DNA of 64,000 bases from Elephas maximus indicus (GCF_024166365.1 NC_064820.1:141256001-141320000); one strand, 5' to 3'; counted from the first letter of the stretch, positions 25,484-37,743 are shown. Numbers and translations: made by a program. The notes: generated by a model not told the origin, from the sequence alone.

Positions 25484-25659
25484 GGAAACCCTGGCTGGGT
25501 AGGGGTTAAGTGCTACGGCTGCTAACCAAAAGGTCAGCAGTTCAAATCCACCAGGCACTCCTTGGAAACTGTATGGGACAGTTCTACCCTGTCCTATAGG
25601 GTCACTATGAGTCGGAATTGACTTGACGGCAGTAGGTTTTTTTGGGGGCGGGGAGCGGT
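25484..25659 (+). mobile_element. afrotherian tRNA-derived SINE, short form
   Basis: Head GGAAACCCTGGCTGGGTAGG, B-box-like AGTTCAAATCC, tail GGGTCACTATGAGTCGGAAT, TTGACTTGACGGCAG. It is flanked by a perfect 13-bp duplication, TTATGTTTTAATT, at 25471-25483 and 25660-25672. Confidence 0.92.
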
Positions 25660-25672
25660 TTATGTTTTAATT

Positions 25673-26851
25673 AGACTTCTTTAATTTTATATAAGGACAC
25701 TGAGCACTGTTAGAAGTGTAAGCCCTTCATTAAAAAAAGGAAAATGCCTTGTTAAAGTTAGAGGCAAAACTGAATATATAATTAAAAATTTACTCTTTGA
25801 ATTCAAAGGTAAAATTTTGAGATCTTAAAGTATACATTTCTCCACATGATTGTTTATTTAAAATCTAAAAACTTTACATTTGTGAGTAGTGAATATTTTT
25901 CTATTTATTGAAAATCAAAACAATTGCCTTCTCCTTTAGGTTTGAGAAAAAGTAATCCTGACCCTAATTTATATTATTTTATATTTTATATATACATATA
26001 TAAAATATGTATATTTCTTCAAAAGTAATGTTCATAGTACCATATTCATTACCAACGAAAAAGTCTTATTTCTCCTCTGTACGTTTGTATAGATAAGGAA
26101 TCTTGTATTCACAATGCAGTTGTATATACCCCCAGTTTAAATGCTTTTTGATGAAGAGTAAGTAAAAATAGCCACGTGTTTCTTTTTTTCTCCCAAGGTG
26201 ATCAGTCTTTAACTGGATATCCTGCATTTTTTTCTCTTTTTGTTTCTTTTTCTCCTCAGAGACATTTATAATTTGACCACCTTATTACATGAGAGTCATT
26301 GTGGTCACAATGTCCTTTGGTGGTTGCCATGTCCACACCCTAGATTTAGACAAGGAGATGCAGATTGGCAGACAGGCCCAGCTCTCCTTTGTTATTCCAT
26401 TAGTCACAAAGTCTGGTTGATTAAATATTTCTTACAACTCTTGATTTAGTGGCATTTACCTTCATGGTGGCATGAATTCTTTGCATATTTGGTTACAAGG
26501 AGAATTTCTTTAAAACTATATTGGTTTTTGAGCAGAGCATTCCCATCACAATGTATCTTCCACGCAAAGTAATATGTGTCAGAATCATCATAATGACTGA
26601 ACCTCCTAACATTTCCTTAAATTAGAATTCAACTTTTAAGACTGTAACTTTCATTTCCAAATTTAATGACAACATTTAGAACTTCCCTGGAATTTTAGAG
26701 AAGTTCCCAAGCCAAAGGCTGTTGGATATTTCTGCCTATTACTGTAGCCGTAGAGAAGCATTTTTCCTAGTGGAATATTAAATAAATACTAGGGGGGTGT
26801 TCCAGATATGTTTATTTTAGAGCTATATGGCATTGCTGCTCATTTTTAACA
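25673..26851. other. AT-rich non-coding DNA, no gene seen
   Basis: No coding region recognised. A TATATA-rich patch lies at about 25970-26012. Confidence 0.5.
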
Positions 26852-26853
26852 GA

Positions 26854-29169
26854 CAGGCACAGCTCATTTTATTGAGCTTCGTGTTTTTCACAAATTGAAG
26901 ATTTGTGGCAACCCTGTGTTAAGCAAGCATATCAGCGCCATTTTCCCAACTTGCAATATTTCACATTTTTCACTACTGTTATATATGTCATGCTGACCTG
27001 TGATCATCAGTCTTTGTTATTACTATGCTAATTGTTTTTAGGCATCACATAACATGGCGAACTTAATAAATGTGTGTTCTGACTACTCTACCAACCTGCT
27101 GTTCCCCATCTTTCTCCCTCTTCTTGGGGCTCCCTATTTCACCATAGTGAAATTAGGTCAACTAATAACCCTACAATGGCCTCTAAGTGTTCAAGTGAAA
27201 GAAGGAGTTGTGGGTCTCTCACTTTAAATCAAAAGTTAGAAATGATTAAGCTCAGTGAGACAGTCTTGTCAGAATCTAAGACAGGCCAAAAGCTACGCCT
27301 CTTATACCAAAAAGTTAACCAAGTTGCAAATGCAAAGGAAATGTTCTTGAAGGAAATTAAAAGTGCTACTCCAGTGAACACATGAAAGATAAGAAAGCAA
27401 CACAGCCTTATTGCTGATATGAATAAAGTTTTCATGGTCTGGATAGATCAAACCAGCTACAACATTCCCACACAGAGACTTGGTTTAACAAAGCCTAATC
27501 CAGAGCAAGGCCCAACTCTGTTCAAGTCTATGAAGGCTGAAAGAGGTGTGGAATCTGCAGAAGAAAAATTTAAAACTAGCAGACGTTGGTTCATGAGGTT
27601 TAAGGAAAGAAGCCGTCTCTACAACGTAAAAGTGCAAGATGAAGCATTAAGTGTTGATGTAGCAGCTGCAGCAAGTTGTCCAGAAGATCTAGCTGAGATA
27701 ATTGGTGAAGGGGGCTACACTGAGTGATAGATTTTCAGTGTAAACAAAACAGCCTTATATCGGAAGACGGTGTCTGCTGGGATTTCATAGCTAGCGAGGA
27801 ACAGTCAATGCCTGGCTTCAAAGCTTCAAAGGACAGGCTGACTTTCTTGTTAGGGGCTAATGCTGCTGGTGACTTTAAGTTGAAGCCAGTGCTCATTTAC
27901 CATTCTGAAAATCCTAGGGCCCTTACGAATTATGCTAAATCTACTCTGCCTGTGCTTTATATATCAGACAACAAAACCTGGATGGTAGCACATCTGCTTA
28001 CAACATGGCTTACTGAATATTTCAAGCCTAGCGTTGAGACTAATGCTCAGAATAAAAGGTTCCTTTCAAAATATTACGGCTCATTGACAATGCACCTGGT
28101 TGCCCAAGAGCTCTGATGGAGATATACAAGGAGATTAATGTTGTTTTCATGCCTGTTGACACAACATCCATTCTGCAACCATGAATCAAGGAGTTATTTT
28201 GACTTTCAAGTCTTATTTTTTTAAGAAATACTTTTTGTAAAGCTATAGCTGCCATAGATAGAGGCTCCTCTGATGGATCTGGGCAATGTAAGTTGAAAAT
28301 CTTCTGGAAAGTATTCACCATTCTCCATGCCTTTAAGAACATTTGGGATTTGTGGGAGGAGGTCAAAATATCAACATTAACAGGAGCTTGGAATAAGCTG
28401 ATTCCAACCCTCATGGATGATTTTGAGGGGTTCAAGACTTCATTCAGTGGAGGAAGTAACTGCAGATGTGGTGGAAATAGCAAGAGAACTAGAATTAGAA
28501 ATGGAGTCTGAAGATGTGACTGAATTGCTACAATCTCATGATAAGACTTCAACAGATGAGGAGTTACTCCCTATGGATGAGCAAATAAAATGGCTTCTTG
28601 AGATGAAAACTTCTGGTGAAAATGCTGTGAACATTGTTGAAATGAAAACAAAGGATTTAGAATATTATATACACTTAGCTGATAAAGCAGCAGCAGGGTT
28701 TGAGATGATTGACTCCAATTTTGAAAGAAGTTCTACTGTGAGTAAAATGATGTCAAATAGCATCACAAGCTATAGAGAAATCTTTCATGAAAGGGAGTCA
28801 ATTGATGCAGCAAACTTCCTTGTTGTCTTATTTTAAGAAATTATCACAGACATGCCAACCTTTAGCAGCCACTGCCTTGATCACCAGCAGCCATTAACAT
28901 CGATGCAAAACCCTCCACCAGCAAAAAGATTACTCATTGAAGGCTCGGATGATAGTTACCATTTTTTCCCAATAAAGCATTTTTTTTTTTAATTAAGGTA
29001 TGTACATTTTTTTTTTAGGCATAATGCTATTGCACACTTAATAGACAGTGTAAACATAACTTTTATATGCACTGGGAAACCAAAAAATTCATGTGACTCG
29101 CTTTATCGTGATAATCACTTTATTGTGGTGATCTGGAATTGAACCCACAGTATCTCCAAGAAATGCCTG
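26854..29169 (+). mobile_element. Tigger1-type (pogo/TcMar) DNA transposon, inactivated
   Basis: The terminal inverted repeats are CAGGCACAGCTCATTTTATT at 26854 and its near-complement ending AAATGCCTG at 29169, with TA at 29170-29171 as one copy of the target site. Size (about 2.3 kb) is close to full length for Tigger1. The transposase frame starts at 27176 and is broken by several stops and shifts (see the pseudogene entry). It is an old mammal-wide fossil. Confidence 0.9.
27176..28836 (+). pseudogene. Tigger1 transposase remnant (CENP-B-like HTH plus DDE domain)
   Basis: The start at 27176 opens a CENP-B/pogo-type helix-turn-helix, recognisable from [15 protein letters not shown]. The second DNA-binding part lies at about 27540-27730. 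The DDE domain follows in pieces: [13 protein letters not shown] near 27870, WLTEYF near 28005 and an IDNAPG stretch near 28085. The C-terminal part, open at 28417-28836, keeps the [12 protein letters not shown] region. In-frame stops and shifts occur at about 27385, 27727, 27790, 28070 and 28185. The first catalytic region near 27735 reads SVNKT where family members have an Asp and Glu pair, so catalysis is also lost by substitution. In active relatives this protein cuts and pastes the element at TA sites. Confidence 0.8.
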
Positions 29170-29340
29170 TATTGTAAAATATTAGATTTGTATATGTTTA
29201 ATACTAAAGTCGCTTTCTTATTATTCCCAAGAAAATATATTGCAATCTTGATAAATCAATACAAAGGGATTGTTTAATTGAGTAACATTTAATAAATATT
29301 TATTACCTCAAGCAATATTTCAAGATTCTGTAATTACACT

Positions 29341-29498
29341 GGAGCCCTGGTGGCGCAGTAGTTAAGAGATAACCAAAAGGTCAACAGTTCAAATCTACCA
29401 GCTGCTCCTTATAAACCCTATGAGGTAGTTCTACTCTGTCTTATATGGTTGCTATAAATCGGAGTCGACTCAAGGACAAGGGGCTTAGCTTTTTTGGT
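29341..29498 (+). mobile_element. afrotherian tRNA-derived SINE, short form
   Basis: Head GGAGCCCTGGTGGCGCAGTA, B-box-like AGTTCAAATC, tail GGTTGCTATAAATCGGAGTC, ACTCAAGGACAAGGGG. The middle is short and lacks the GAGAGAAAGATG segment. It lacks part of the tRNA-related region (AGAGATAACCAAAAGG). Confidence 0.88.
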
Positions 29499-30119
29499 TT
29501 AATTCCAAAAGTGAACAAAACAACGTCTGTTCCCTCCTTTTCTGGTTGGAGAAAACAGATAAACAAGTTAACACAGTGTGCCAAATGGTGAAAAATGCTT
29601 TGGGGAAAAATAAAAGCAAAGTTATGAGAAACAGGAGTGCAGGGAGGTGGAGAGGGAATGGTATAACTAGGGTAGTTAGATAAGGCCTCTCTACAAAAGC
29701 TTTCTATAAAGAAGAATAGAAGGAAATGAGATAACTAGCCATAGCTATGATATGTCATTAGATGGGAGCACAATTGACCCTCTTAAGGAGCAGTGATAAG
29801 GCTATTATGGCTGAGGCTAAGTGAACAGGGAATGAAGTCAAAGAGTTGGGAGTAAAGGAATCACCAGGTTGAGCCTTGGAGATCACTGTGATGTCTCTGG
29901 CTTTTACTCAGTTTGAGCTGACAAGCATGGGAGGAATTCGAGCAGAGGAAGGACATGAGATATCTGTGTCTTAAAAGGATTTCTCTGATTGCCATGAGAG
30001 AAGATTCTGAAGGTCAGGCATGAAACGAGGCTGCAAGATCATCAATAATCCAAATAAGATGAGAACTTAAAATTGGTCATTGGATTTAGCAGTGTGGGGA
30101 CCAACACTGTGGTGACCTT
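29499..30119. other. non-coding DNA, no gene seen
   Basis: Nothing recognised. Confidence 0.45.
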
Positions 30120-30600
30120 GGCAAGAATGTCATCACAGGTGGCGTTTCCCAGAAGCAAGCACTGAGATGGAATTCGAATGCAGTATATTTATTAGGGATC
30201 AACACCTTTGGAAGGGAAAAGGAGAAAGTGGGATGGGGTAGAGGAATAATTCAAACTGTGATGCGGGATCCAAAAGGCCTTGTCCAACCTCACAGAGTGC
30301 CATTAATGTAAATGGAGTGTCAGAGTATTCCGATACTCCAAGTTATCTGAAATATATGGGTCTTTATACCCCATCACAATCAGTCATTGGATGTGGGCCC
30401 AATAGGAGGGGTGTGTAGTTGAAGCAAATCCTGAAGAAGCTGACAGCTGGAGTCTATGTGTGAAATGATGCAGCAGTAGAGAAAATACGAACAGAGACGG
30501 GGAAAATTATTGGAGCGATGGCCGGCTGAAAGTGAGAGAGAACGGAATCTAGTTGATCTCTGCACAAAGCAGTATTAACCAGCGGTTATTCACACGTGTG
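30120..30600 (-). mobile_element. possible ancient LTR fragment, reverse orientation
   Basis: Read on the minus strand it contains CCCTAATAAATATACTGC, then CATCTCAGTGCTTGCTTCTG and GGAAACGCCACC. This looks like an LTR polyadenylation region and 3' end. Ends and family are not certain. Confidence 0.3.
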
Positions 30601-31094
30601 CATATAATTATGTCAACTTTTTTTTTTCGATAAGGCTCTTTAGTGAAGTCGAGTCTGTATTTCTTAAATTGAAACCCACAAAAGGAATCTTATGCTTTTT
30701 TTTTTTTTCTTTTACTCAATTTAAAAAATTCTCTTTTTTACTGGATTAATCTAGAGGTGCTTTTCTCAGAGATCTCTCATTGAATTATTCATTTCAACAA
30801 CATATAAAATATCATATTATCATTATGCTGAAAATTGTCCTGAGTGGTAGAACACACTGAAAAATGTTTATTTCTCTATTTGCAAAATTGTGGATTTAAA
30901 TGTTTTTTGAAATCTATGGTACTGGCATCATACTTTTCCCTCCACTGTAGAGTATGAAATGTACTCTTTAGGAGTGGAGGTGAGAGGTGACATCAAAATC
31001 TGGAGTAGGCAAAAGGCAAGTATCACTCCTACTTAGCCATCATAGACTTTCCTTGCCATCCTAAGTGCCTTTCAGTATAGAGCATGCTAGACAC

Positions 31095-31299
31095 AAGAAG
31101 CCCTGGGTGGCACAGTGATTAAGGGCTTGGTGGCTAACCAAAAGGTCAGTAGTTCTGCTCCGTGAGAGAAAGATGTAGCAGTCTGCTTCTGCAGAGCTTA
31201 TAGCCTTGAAAACCCTATGGGGTAGTCTGACTCTGTCCTGTAGGCTTGCTATGAGTTGAAATCAATTCAACGGCCACAGGTTTGATTTTGTTTTGGTTT
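31095..31299 (+). mobile_element. afrotherian tRNA-derived SINE, long form
   Basis: Head AGAAGCCCTGGGTGGCACAG and the long-form segment GAGAGAAAGATGTAGCAGTC. The tail reads GCTTGCTATGAGTTGAAATC, then ATTCAACGGCCACAGG. Flanked by an 11-bp duplication, ATGCTAGACAC, at 31084-31094 and 31300-31310. Confidence 0.92.
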
Positions 31300-31310
31300 A
31301 TGCTAGACAC

Positions 31311-32973
31311 GTGGACACACCAAACTGAATAGAAACAAAGTATGTAACATAAGCCACTTATATTTAAATCTCTTTTTGTTTCTTCAAGTATAAAAAGAGA
31401 GCTATTAAAACTTCCTGGCTTCGTAGTAGATGTGCTTTTAAAATTTATGTTGGAAATGAACAAAACTACCAATGTTGTGCCTTTCTGTGTGGACAATTGC
31501 AAATACCAGGAAATGTGCGAGGCGGTATAATGCTCACTTTGTTTAAGTGGGCCAAAGGGGGCTAGAAGCGGTTTGGGTAGAGGTAACTGATAAAGACTAG
31601 TAAACTCTTGAGAGGTTAGCGAGAAAGGACATAGAAATTTCTTCTCTGGAAGGCACTGAGTAATACAAGGCTCTCCGACAAACCAGAACAGCAATTGATG
31701 ACCTCTGAATGTTTCTTCCAGCCCCAGTATTCTCTTCAGCTCTGTCCCAGAAGCACTGTTTGCTGATAGCTGAACCACTTTATTTCTCTACGCCTCATTT
31801 CTCTTCCTGATAAGTTTGTGAATGTTCTTCTAACACATCTGGTGGAAGAGTTATAAGGAAACCTGCCTCAAAGATTACTTTAGCCTTAAAATTTTCATTC
31901 AAGAAAGTTGTATTATCTGACATTAAAATATTCTGATACTTTTGCAAGCCTCTTTCTCAAAAAGTGAAAGAGAGGGACACATATGTGCTAAGAGCTGGTC
32001 ATTACTACTTGTCAGGGCCAGAATCAGAAGAAAACAATGGCAAAACTCAAGAAGTACTTTCAAAGAAACCAAATGTAGTTCGTGTTGGGTTCCATTATCT
32101 TCCCCTTTGTTCCAAAATTTTTCCACAATTCTTTATACTGGCCAATCACTCCAGTGAGGGCAGCCTATTGCCAGGAATGCTCGTCCTGCTCAAACTTACA
32201 CAAATCCTACTCACTCTTCCATTCACTCTTTTTCATTGACTATTCTTTGGTCTCATTGCTTTAGGTCTCATTGATCTTTCCTCACAAATCCAATAGAATT
32301 TATAGTTTGCAGAAAACCCTTCTGGATTTAGTTATGCAAGGTCGAGTATTGTTCACCAGTGTTTCAATTATTTTAGTCTATCACCAACTATATTGTAGCT
32401 CCTTCAAAGTATAGAAATTGGTGTCTTCATTGCCCCTAGCACAGTGCTCTGCCACTAAAAGCCCCGCCCCCCTCGCCCAAATAATTGCTTTCCTAACACA
32501 CTGATTCAGAAGTGAGGTTTCTAAAGGAATATCCTCTGTATCTTTAAAGGGCACAGCCCAGGTCTGGTTTAAATATACAGCTTTTAAATCAACATATAAC
32601 CTTTTAGACCTTTAATCAGTTATGTTTCTAGAGATGGACTGCAGTTCACATTTTTCAAAGAGCTCTGGCCCAGATAATTTGGATCAATTATCTTGAAAGT
32701 GAAATTGGCAGCCAATGTTTATTTATCTGTGAAGTCAGTGAAAAGGATTTCTTTTTAAAACCTTCACAAAGGAGCACAATTTTCCTCTTTAACTTAACAT
32801 TAGAAGAGTTCAGAAGTAAAATGTAGCAAAAATAATTAACTACTTGTTTAAGCAATATTTTCTATGCTCCAGGGTTATAAACGGTAAGCAAGCCATTAAT
32901 TTAGAACTAAAATTTTAGAAACTACTGCATGAATAATTGTCTGTACATATTAGCAAGCACATCTGAAAGGGAG
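31311..32973. other. non-coding DNA, no gene seen
   Basis: The longest open frame (minus, 31215-31778) runs into the neighbouring SINE and has no recognised domain. Nothing else is supported. Confidence 0.45.
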
Positions 32974-32989
32974 TTTTATTGCATAATAA

Positions 32990-33186
32990 AAAACCCACTG
33001 CTGTCGAGTCGATTCCGACTCATAGTGACCCTCTAGGACAGAGTAGAACTGCCCCTTAGAGCTTCCAAGGCTGTAATCTTTAGGAAGCAGGCTGCCACAT
33101 CTTTCTCTTGCAGAGCTGCTGCTGGGTTCAAACAGCCGACCTTTTGGTTAGCAGCCAAGCATTTAACCACTGTGCCACAAGGCTCC
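32990..33186 (-). mobile_element. afrotherian tRNA-derived SINE, long form
   Basis: Reverse orientation: tail AACCCACTGCTGTCGAGTCG at 32992, long-form segment GCCACATCTTTCTCTTGCAG, head CACTGTGCCACAAGGCTCC ending about 33186. Flanked by a 16-bp duplication with one mismatch (TTTTATTGCATAATAA at 32974-32989, TTTTATGGCATAATAA at 33187-33202). Confidence 0.93.
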
Positions 33187-33609
33187 TTTTATGGCATAAT
33201 AACGTTATATATATTAGCTTTAGAAATACTCTAACACGAAATTCTAAAAATACAAATGAGGAAAAACACCAACATCAGGTTAGTAGTTCCCTTAGGGGAA
33301 GGAAGGGTGGGAGATAAGATTGAGGTCAGCTACAAAGGGTAATTCAACTTTGCCTGCATTGCCTATTTAAAAAGAAAAGATTTGGAGCAAATATGGCAAA
33401 AGGATAACATTCCTCAATTCTAGGTTAACGACCAGATACAGATATTTGTTATATTACCCCTTGTATTCTATTCGGTGTAGCTGAAATCATTTCACTAAGG
33501 AAAAAAAAAAAAAGATACTGGCATGTTATTTTTCTTTAAGTTCCCTGTTTTGAAAGGTAAAAGTTGTATTTCATAGTTGATTGACATTTTGACAATAGTC
33601 AATTAAATC

Positions 33610-33656
33610 TTCCTAGGGTTGCTATGAGTCAGAATTGACTCGACGGCAAAGGGTTA
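33610..33656 (+). mobile_element. SINE 3'-tail fragment
   Basis: Only the last 45 bases or so of the SINE: CCTAGGGTTGCTATGAGTCA, then GAATTGACTCGACGGCAAAG, GGTT. The head and body are absent. Confidence 0.8.
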
Positions 33657-35525
33657 TTATTATAATACATATTTGGTTCCATGATAATATGTACTAGGTT
33701 CCAAGACAGTTGCATAGACAAGTAATCCATAAACCCCTACTCTCAAGAAGCTTATACTATAGAAGTAGAATAAACAAATTATATAAAAATGACTCAATGT
33801 AAATTAGGAATATTAAGATCTAGGGTAATTTGAAAAGAAGAGTTGCAGTGAGATGGGAATTCTGCAGAGGATAAGAGCAAATAGGAAACTCACTATATGT
33901 ATGGGAAATAGTGAATGATACAATTTAGTTGAAGTACTGGTCACAGATATGGAAGCAGAGAGAAACTAAGCTTGTGCGGTTGATTAGGGCTGTAGGCAAA
34001 AGTATGTATTTCACTGGAAATCTATATATTGTCTAGAGCATACCCAGGTTATGATTCCTATTCTATCAAAGCTGTTTTAAGACCTTGAAAGTTGCAGATA
34101 ACAGCAAAGCAAAATAAATCTTGTCTCTAGATAAGTAACTTCTATCCAGTGAAGGTGTAATAAGTCCTCCCACTGTGGAAGAGGCGAGTTTTGCCTGCCA
34201 TTTGTGCAATCATTTCAATATTTCTGATCTACATATGTATCTGTTACTCGAATCCTTCTTTGAACTGGTTGTAGCAACTTATCAGATTCCTCATTAATGA
34301 GTTAAATGAAATCTTTAAAATGTCCTTGTGTTTATATCTTACGGGAGTCGTATATATCCCTTTTTGGGAAAAATTATCAAAACATGGGGCAAAATTTTGG
34401 AAAACTTTGAATATCAACGTAATTATGCTTTCTTCTTCTAAAAAAACTAAATGTAATACTGCATTTTAACATAAATAATGCACACCTTCTAACAGTTGTT
34501 TGCCAATTGCACCCTCCCCCTACAAGGTATTTTCATAAGTATGCTATACCAATTTATTTTTACATGTTGCTGTAAAAAAAAAAAAAGAAAGAAAAAAAAA
34601 TAGCATAGCACACTTACAAAAATAGCTCTTAGGAGGAGGGAAAGGTAGCCAAACAAAAGTAGAAGGCATACATTATTTGCATAAAAAAAAGTATATGTGC
34701 ATCGCAATCAGTAGGAAAAAAAGTCATGTGATTACTTGGTTACTTGAACTAACCATAACTACTGTTAATATTTAAATTGTATCTTATCAGACCTATATAA
34801 ATAAAAAATGATGTTATGCTATGTAATATTTATAATATGCTTTTCCCCACTGAAATATATTGTGAATACAACCCATGAATACTTATTTAGAATATATATT
34901 TTCAAAGTTATGTAATTTACCATGATATGGATAAAAGCTAATTTCTAAATCCTAATTTAAATATTTCCAGATTGTTTGAAAGTTTTGTACTCAGTATTAT
35001 AATGAAAATTCTTAGATTACATATTTTAAAAAAATTCTATGGTTATTTGAATGTGGAGCTAGCTGAAAGCAAAAACAGTAGACCAGAAATTCATAAATCT
35101 TGAAGAAAACTGTGTTTAAAGAACCCACAAATCTCTCTCTCATTCCTGATGAAGGAAGAAAGAAAAGTTACATCAGAATGAAGGAAACAAAACTAGAAAA
35201 GGAACAAGGGCCAAGGGAGGTGAAGAAGGGAAATAATGTAACGAATACTGTTAGTGATGGAAGGAAAAGTGATATCTAAAAGAGAACCAACAAAAATGTG
35301 TTTTGAAATCATATCGCAATGTGTAGTTGTTTATTTGGCATACACACCAACAGAATTAAAAACTGGATTCTAACTTTCAGATCACAACAGGAATAAGAGG
35401 AACAAATTATCATTTTCTAATATTTTTGCTATGTATCTTTGTACTCAATCAAGAATCAGCTTCTGACTCATTTTGGAATTTTTTTTTTAAGAGAGATGGG
35501 GCAAAGGTGAGTTTTAGTGTTAATG
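33657..35525. other. AT-rich non-coding DNA, no gene seen
   Basis: Nothing coding recognised. An A-rich run lies at about 34574-34600. Confidence 0.5.
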
Positions 35526-35539
35526 AAAGTTACAAGTCA
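35526..35539. repeat. target-site duplication, left copy
   Basis: AAAGTTACAAGTCA, repeated perfectly at 35575-35588 on the other side of the tRNA-half insertion. Confidence 0.85.
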
Positions 35540-35576
35540 CGTTGGTGGTATAGTGGTGAGCATAGCTGCCTTCCAA
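35540..35576 (+). pseudogene. tailless retropseudogene of a tRNA-Gly(TCC) 5' half
   Basis: The 37 bases starting CGTTGGTGGTATAGTGGTGA and ending GCCTTCCAA match nucleotides 2-38 of mammalian tRNA-Gly(TCC) as I know it. They cover the acceptor 5' strand, D arm, anticodon stem 5' strand and anticodon loop with the TCC anticodon. The match stops inside or just after the anticodon loop; there is no T arm, no CCA and no poly-A. A perfect 14-bp direct repeat, AAAGTTACAAGTCA, flanks it. It cannot be a working tRNA gene. The B box is missing, and the insertion looks like a reverse-transcribed tRNA half. Confidence 0.85.
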
Positions 35577-35588
35577 AGTTACAAGTCA
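35575..35588. repeat. target-site duplication, right copy
   Basis: AAAGTTACAAGTCA. Its first two A bases may be shared with the end of the tRNA half. Confidence 0.85.
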
Positions 35589-35973
35589 AACATAAGATAT
35601 TATAGCTTTGAACCTCCGCTTTAAATAAATTGGCTGTATTATATATAAAGCAAAGACTGTTAAACATGCAGGTGAAAATTAACCAAAAGCCAATTATTAG
35701 TAGACTTTACTATACAGCTTTCAGAACTTGCCAGAACAAATATACCAAAAAAATTAATATTATAAGGTTTCCAAATAGATAAATGTAAGTATATGTGCCT
35801 AAAATGTGGCTAGTGTAACAGAGGAAATGAATTTTAATTTCATTTTAATTAACTTAAATTTAAATTGCCACGTGCAGGCTAGTGGCTACTCTAACAGCTC
35901 ACCTTTAATGTTTTATATCTTATGTTTCAAAATGGTCGATATTTACAAATTTTCTACATCTGCTATTAATTTC

Positions 35974-36135
35974 TTGAGCCATGGTGGTGCAGAGGTTGAG
36001 AGCTATGGCTTCTAACCAAAAAGTTGGCAGTTCGAATCTAGCAGCCACTCCTTAGAAACCTTATGGGGCAGTTCTACTCTGTCCTACAGGGTCACTATGA
36101 GGCAGAATCAACTCCAAGGCAATGGGTTTGGTTTT
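35974..36135 (+). mobile_element. afrotherian tRNA-derived SINE, short form
   Basis: Head GAGCCATGGTGGTGCAGAGG, B-box-like AGTTCGAATC, tail GGGTCACTATGAGGCAGAAT, CAACTCCAAGGCAATGGG. Moderately diverged. Confidence 0.9.
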
Positions 36136-36544
36136 ATTTATTTTTTTTTTTTGGCTTGATTATCATTAATTTCTAGTTTTGCTAAAATGTGGCTACAGAA
36201 GTGGTCTGTTCAGTTTCTGATTTTTGAGATTTATGGATAATTTATTCATAGCCTAAAGTAAATTCCAGTTTTTTTTAAGTGCTCTTTGAATGCATATGGT
36301 TCCTGTGTATTAGATTTTATAATACTGGTCAACAGTAACTCAACTGCTGAAAACAGAATAGATGTGCAAAAACTTTGTAGGTTAATACTCTTGTGTTAAG
36401 AAAAATTCATGTTGTAGTTTATGACAAAAACAATATGTGGAGATGGAGCTGTAAAGGAACAGTTTTTGTATGTTATTAAAGTTAAGTTGGTCTCTATTTA
36501 AACTAAAGAAAAAAATTTTTTTTTTCTTTAGATTGTTGTAAATT

Positions 36545-36866
36545 TAGGGTGATAAGTGACATAAGTCATACACAAAAGGACGAATACTGTAGGGTCCCAC
36601 TTACATGAAACGTCTACAATAGGCAAATGCATAGAGACAAAAATGTATTAGTGGTTACCAGGCTGCGGGAGAGAGAAATAGGGAGTTTTTGCTGAAGAGG
36701 TACTGAGTTTCTGTTCGGGGCAATAGAAGACTTTTGGAAATATGCTGATGTTTGCACAACATGGTTAATGTAATTAATGCCACAGAATTCTACACTTAAA
36801 ACTGATTAAAATTGAAATTATATACATATATATGTTTTACCACATCACAATTATTAAAAAAAAATC
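36545..36866 (+). mobile_element. old L1 3' end (L1M-type)
   Basis: Typical L1M 3' region order: GTCCCACTTACATGAAACGT, AATAGGCAAATGCATAGAGA, TAGTGGTTACCAGGCTGCG, GATGTTTGCACAACATGG, GAATTCTACACTTAAAACTG. It is a 5'-truncated old LINE copy. Confidence 0.75.
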
Positions 36867-37539
36867 AGACTAAAAAATAGAATTCATGTCTAGAATCTAT
36901 ATAGACATTGTACAGTTAACTATTTTATTATGAATAATTTTGGTATTCACCAAAAATGAATCAAATGATACCTACCTAACAAATTAAGTGATAACTCAGA
37001 TAGAGACCTTATTACTAAAATGTTAACCTAACAGATAGTAGAATGACTTAAAGCTTCTTATTTTTTTGAGAGCCAGTAAAAAAATAATTTAAGGTTTTAA
37101 ACATATTCCTTATTCATTTACTAAATATCCTTGTAGATATCAATGAATTTTCATATTACCTGACTAAACAGAAAAGCACTACACCCATTTCAAATGCCTC
37201 AAATGTCTGGAACTTAAAATTGTTTGATAGCACCACTGTTAAATTCTGATTATTTTCAGAGAACAGCAGCAAGTGATTAATTATGACAATAATTTAAAGG
37301 AACTGTCTCAAGATTAGTAACCTAGACCTAACATTTAATATATTCCGCCTTGTAACACTTTTGGGATCATGTTTTCTCTTGCTAAATAACATACACCAAC
37401 TCTAAGCTATCAAGGAAAATAAGTGAACCAAATCATGCCAGTGACCCATAAACGAAGCTACTATCATGACAAATGAATTTATATTATTGAGGAAAGACAT
37501 GTAGATTCAAATGTGGTTAGGAAAATGGAACATCCCATA
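36867..37539. other. AT-rich non-coding DNA, no gene seen
   Basis: Nothing recognised. Confidence 0.5.
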
Positions 37540-37743
37540 CCAACTCATTGCCATCTAGTTGATTCTGACTCATAGTGACCCTACAGGACTGAGTAGGACT
37601 GCTCCATAGGGTTTCCAAGGTTGTAATCTTTACGGAAACAGACAGCCACATCTTTCTCTCACAGAGGAGCGGCTGGTGGGTTCAAACTGCTGACCTTTTA
37701 GTTAGCAGCCTAGTGTTTAACCACTGAGCAACCAAGGCTCCTT
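37540..37743 (-). mobile_element. afrotherian tRNA-derived SINE, long form
   Basis: Reverse orientation: tail CCAACTCATTGCCATCTAGT, long-form segment GACAGCCACATCTTTCTCTC, head CCACTGAGCAACCAAGGCTCC ending about 37742. Confidence 0.92.

Noticed and set aside
28040..28552. 170-codon minus-strand frame
   Set aside because: Antisense of the Tigger1 transposase remnant; no independent support.
31215..31778. 187-codon open frame on the minus strand
   Set aside because: It runs through the SINE at 31095-31299 for its C-terminal part, has no recognised domain, and no splice or promoter context supports it.
35540..35612. A working tRNA-Gly gene
   Set aside because: Only the 5' half is present; the T arm, B box and acceptor 3' strand are missing, replaced by the flanking duplication.
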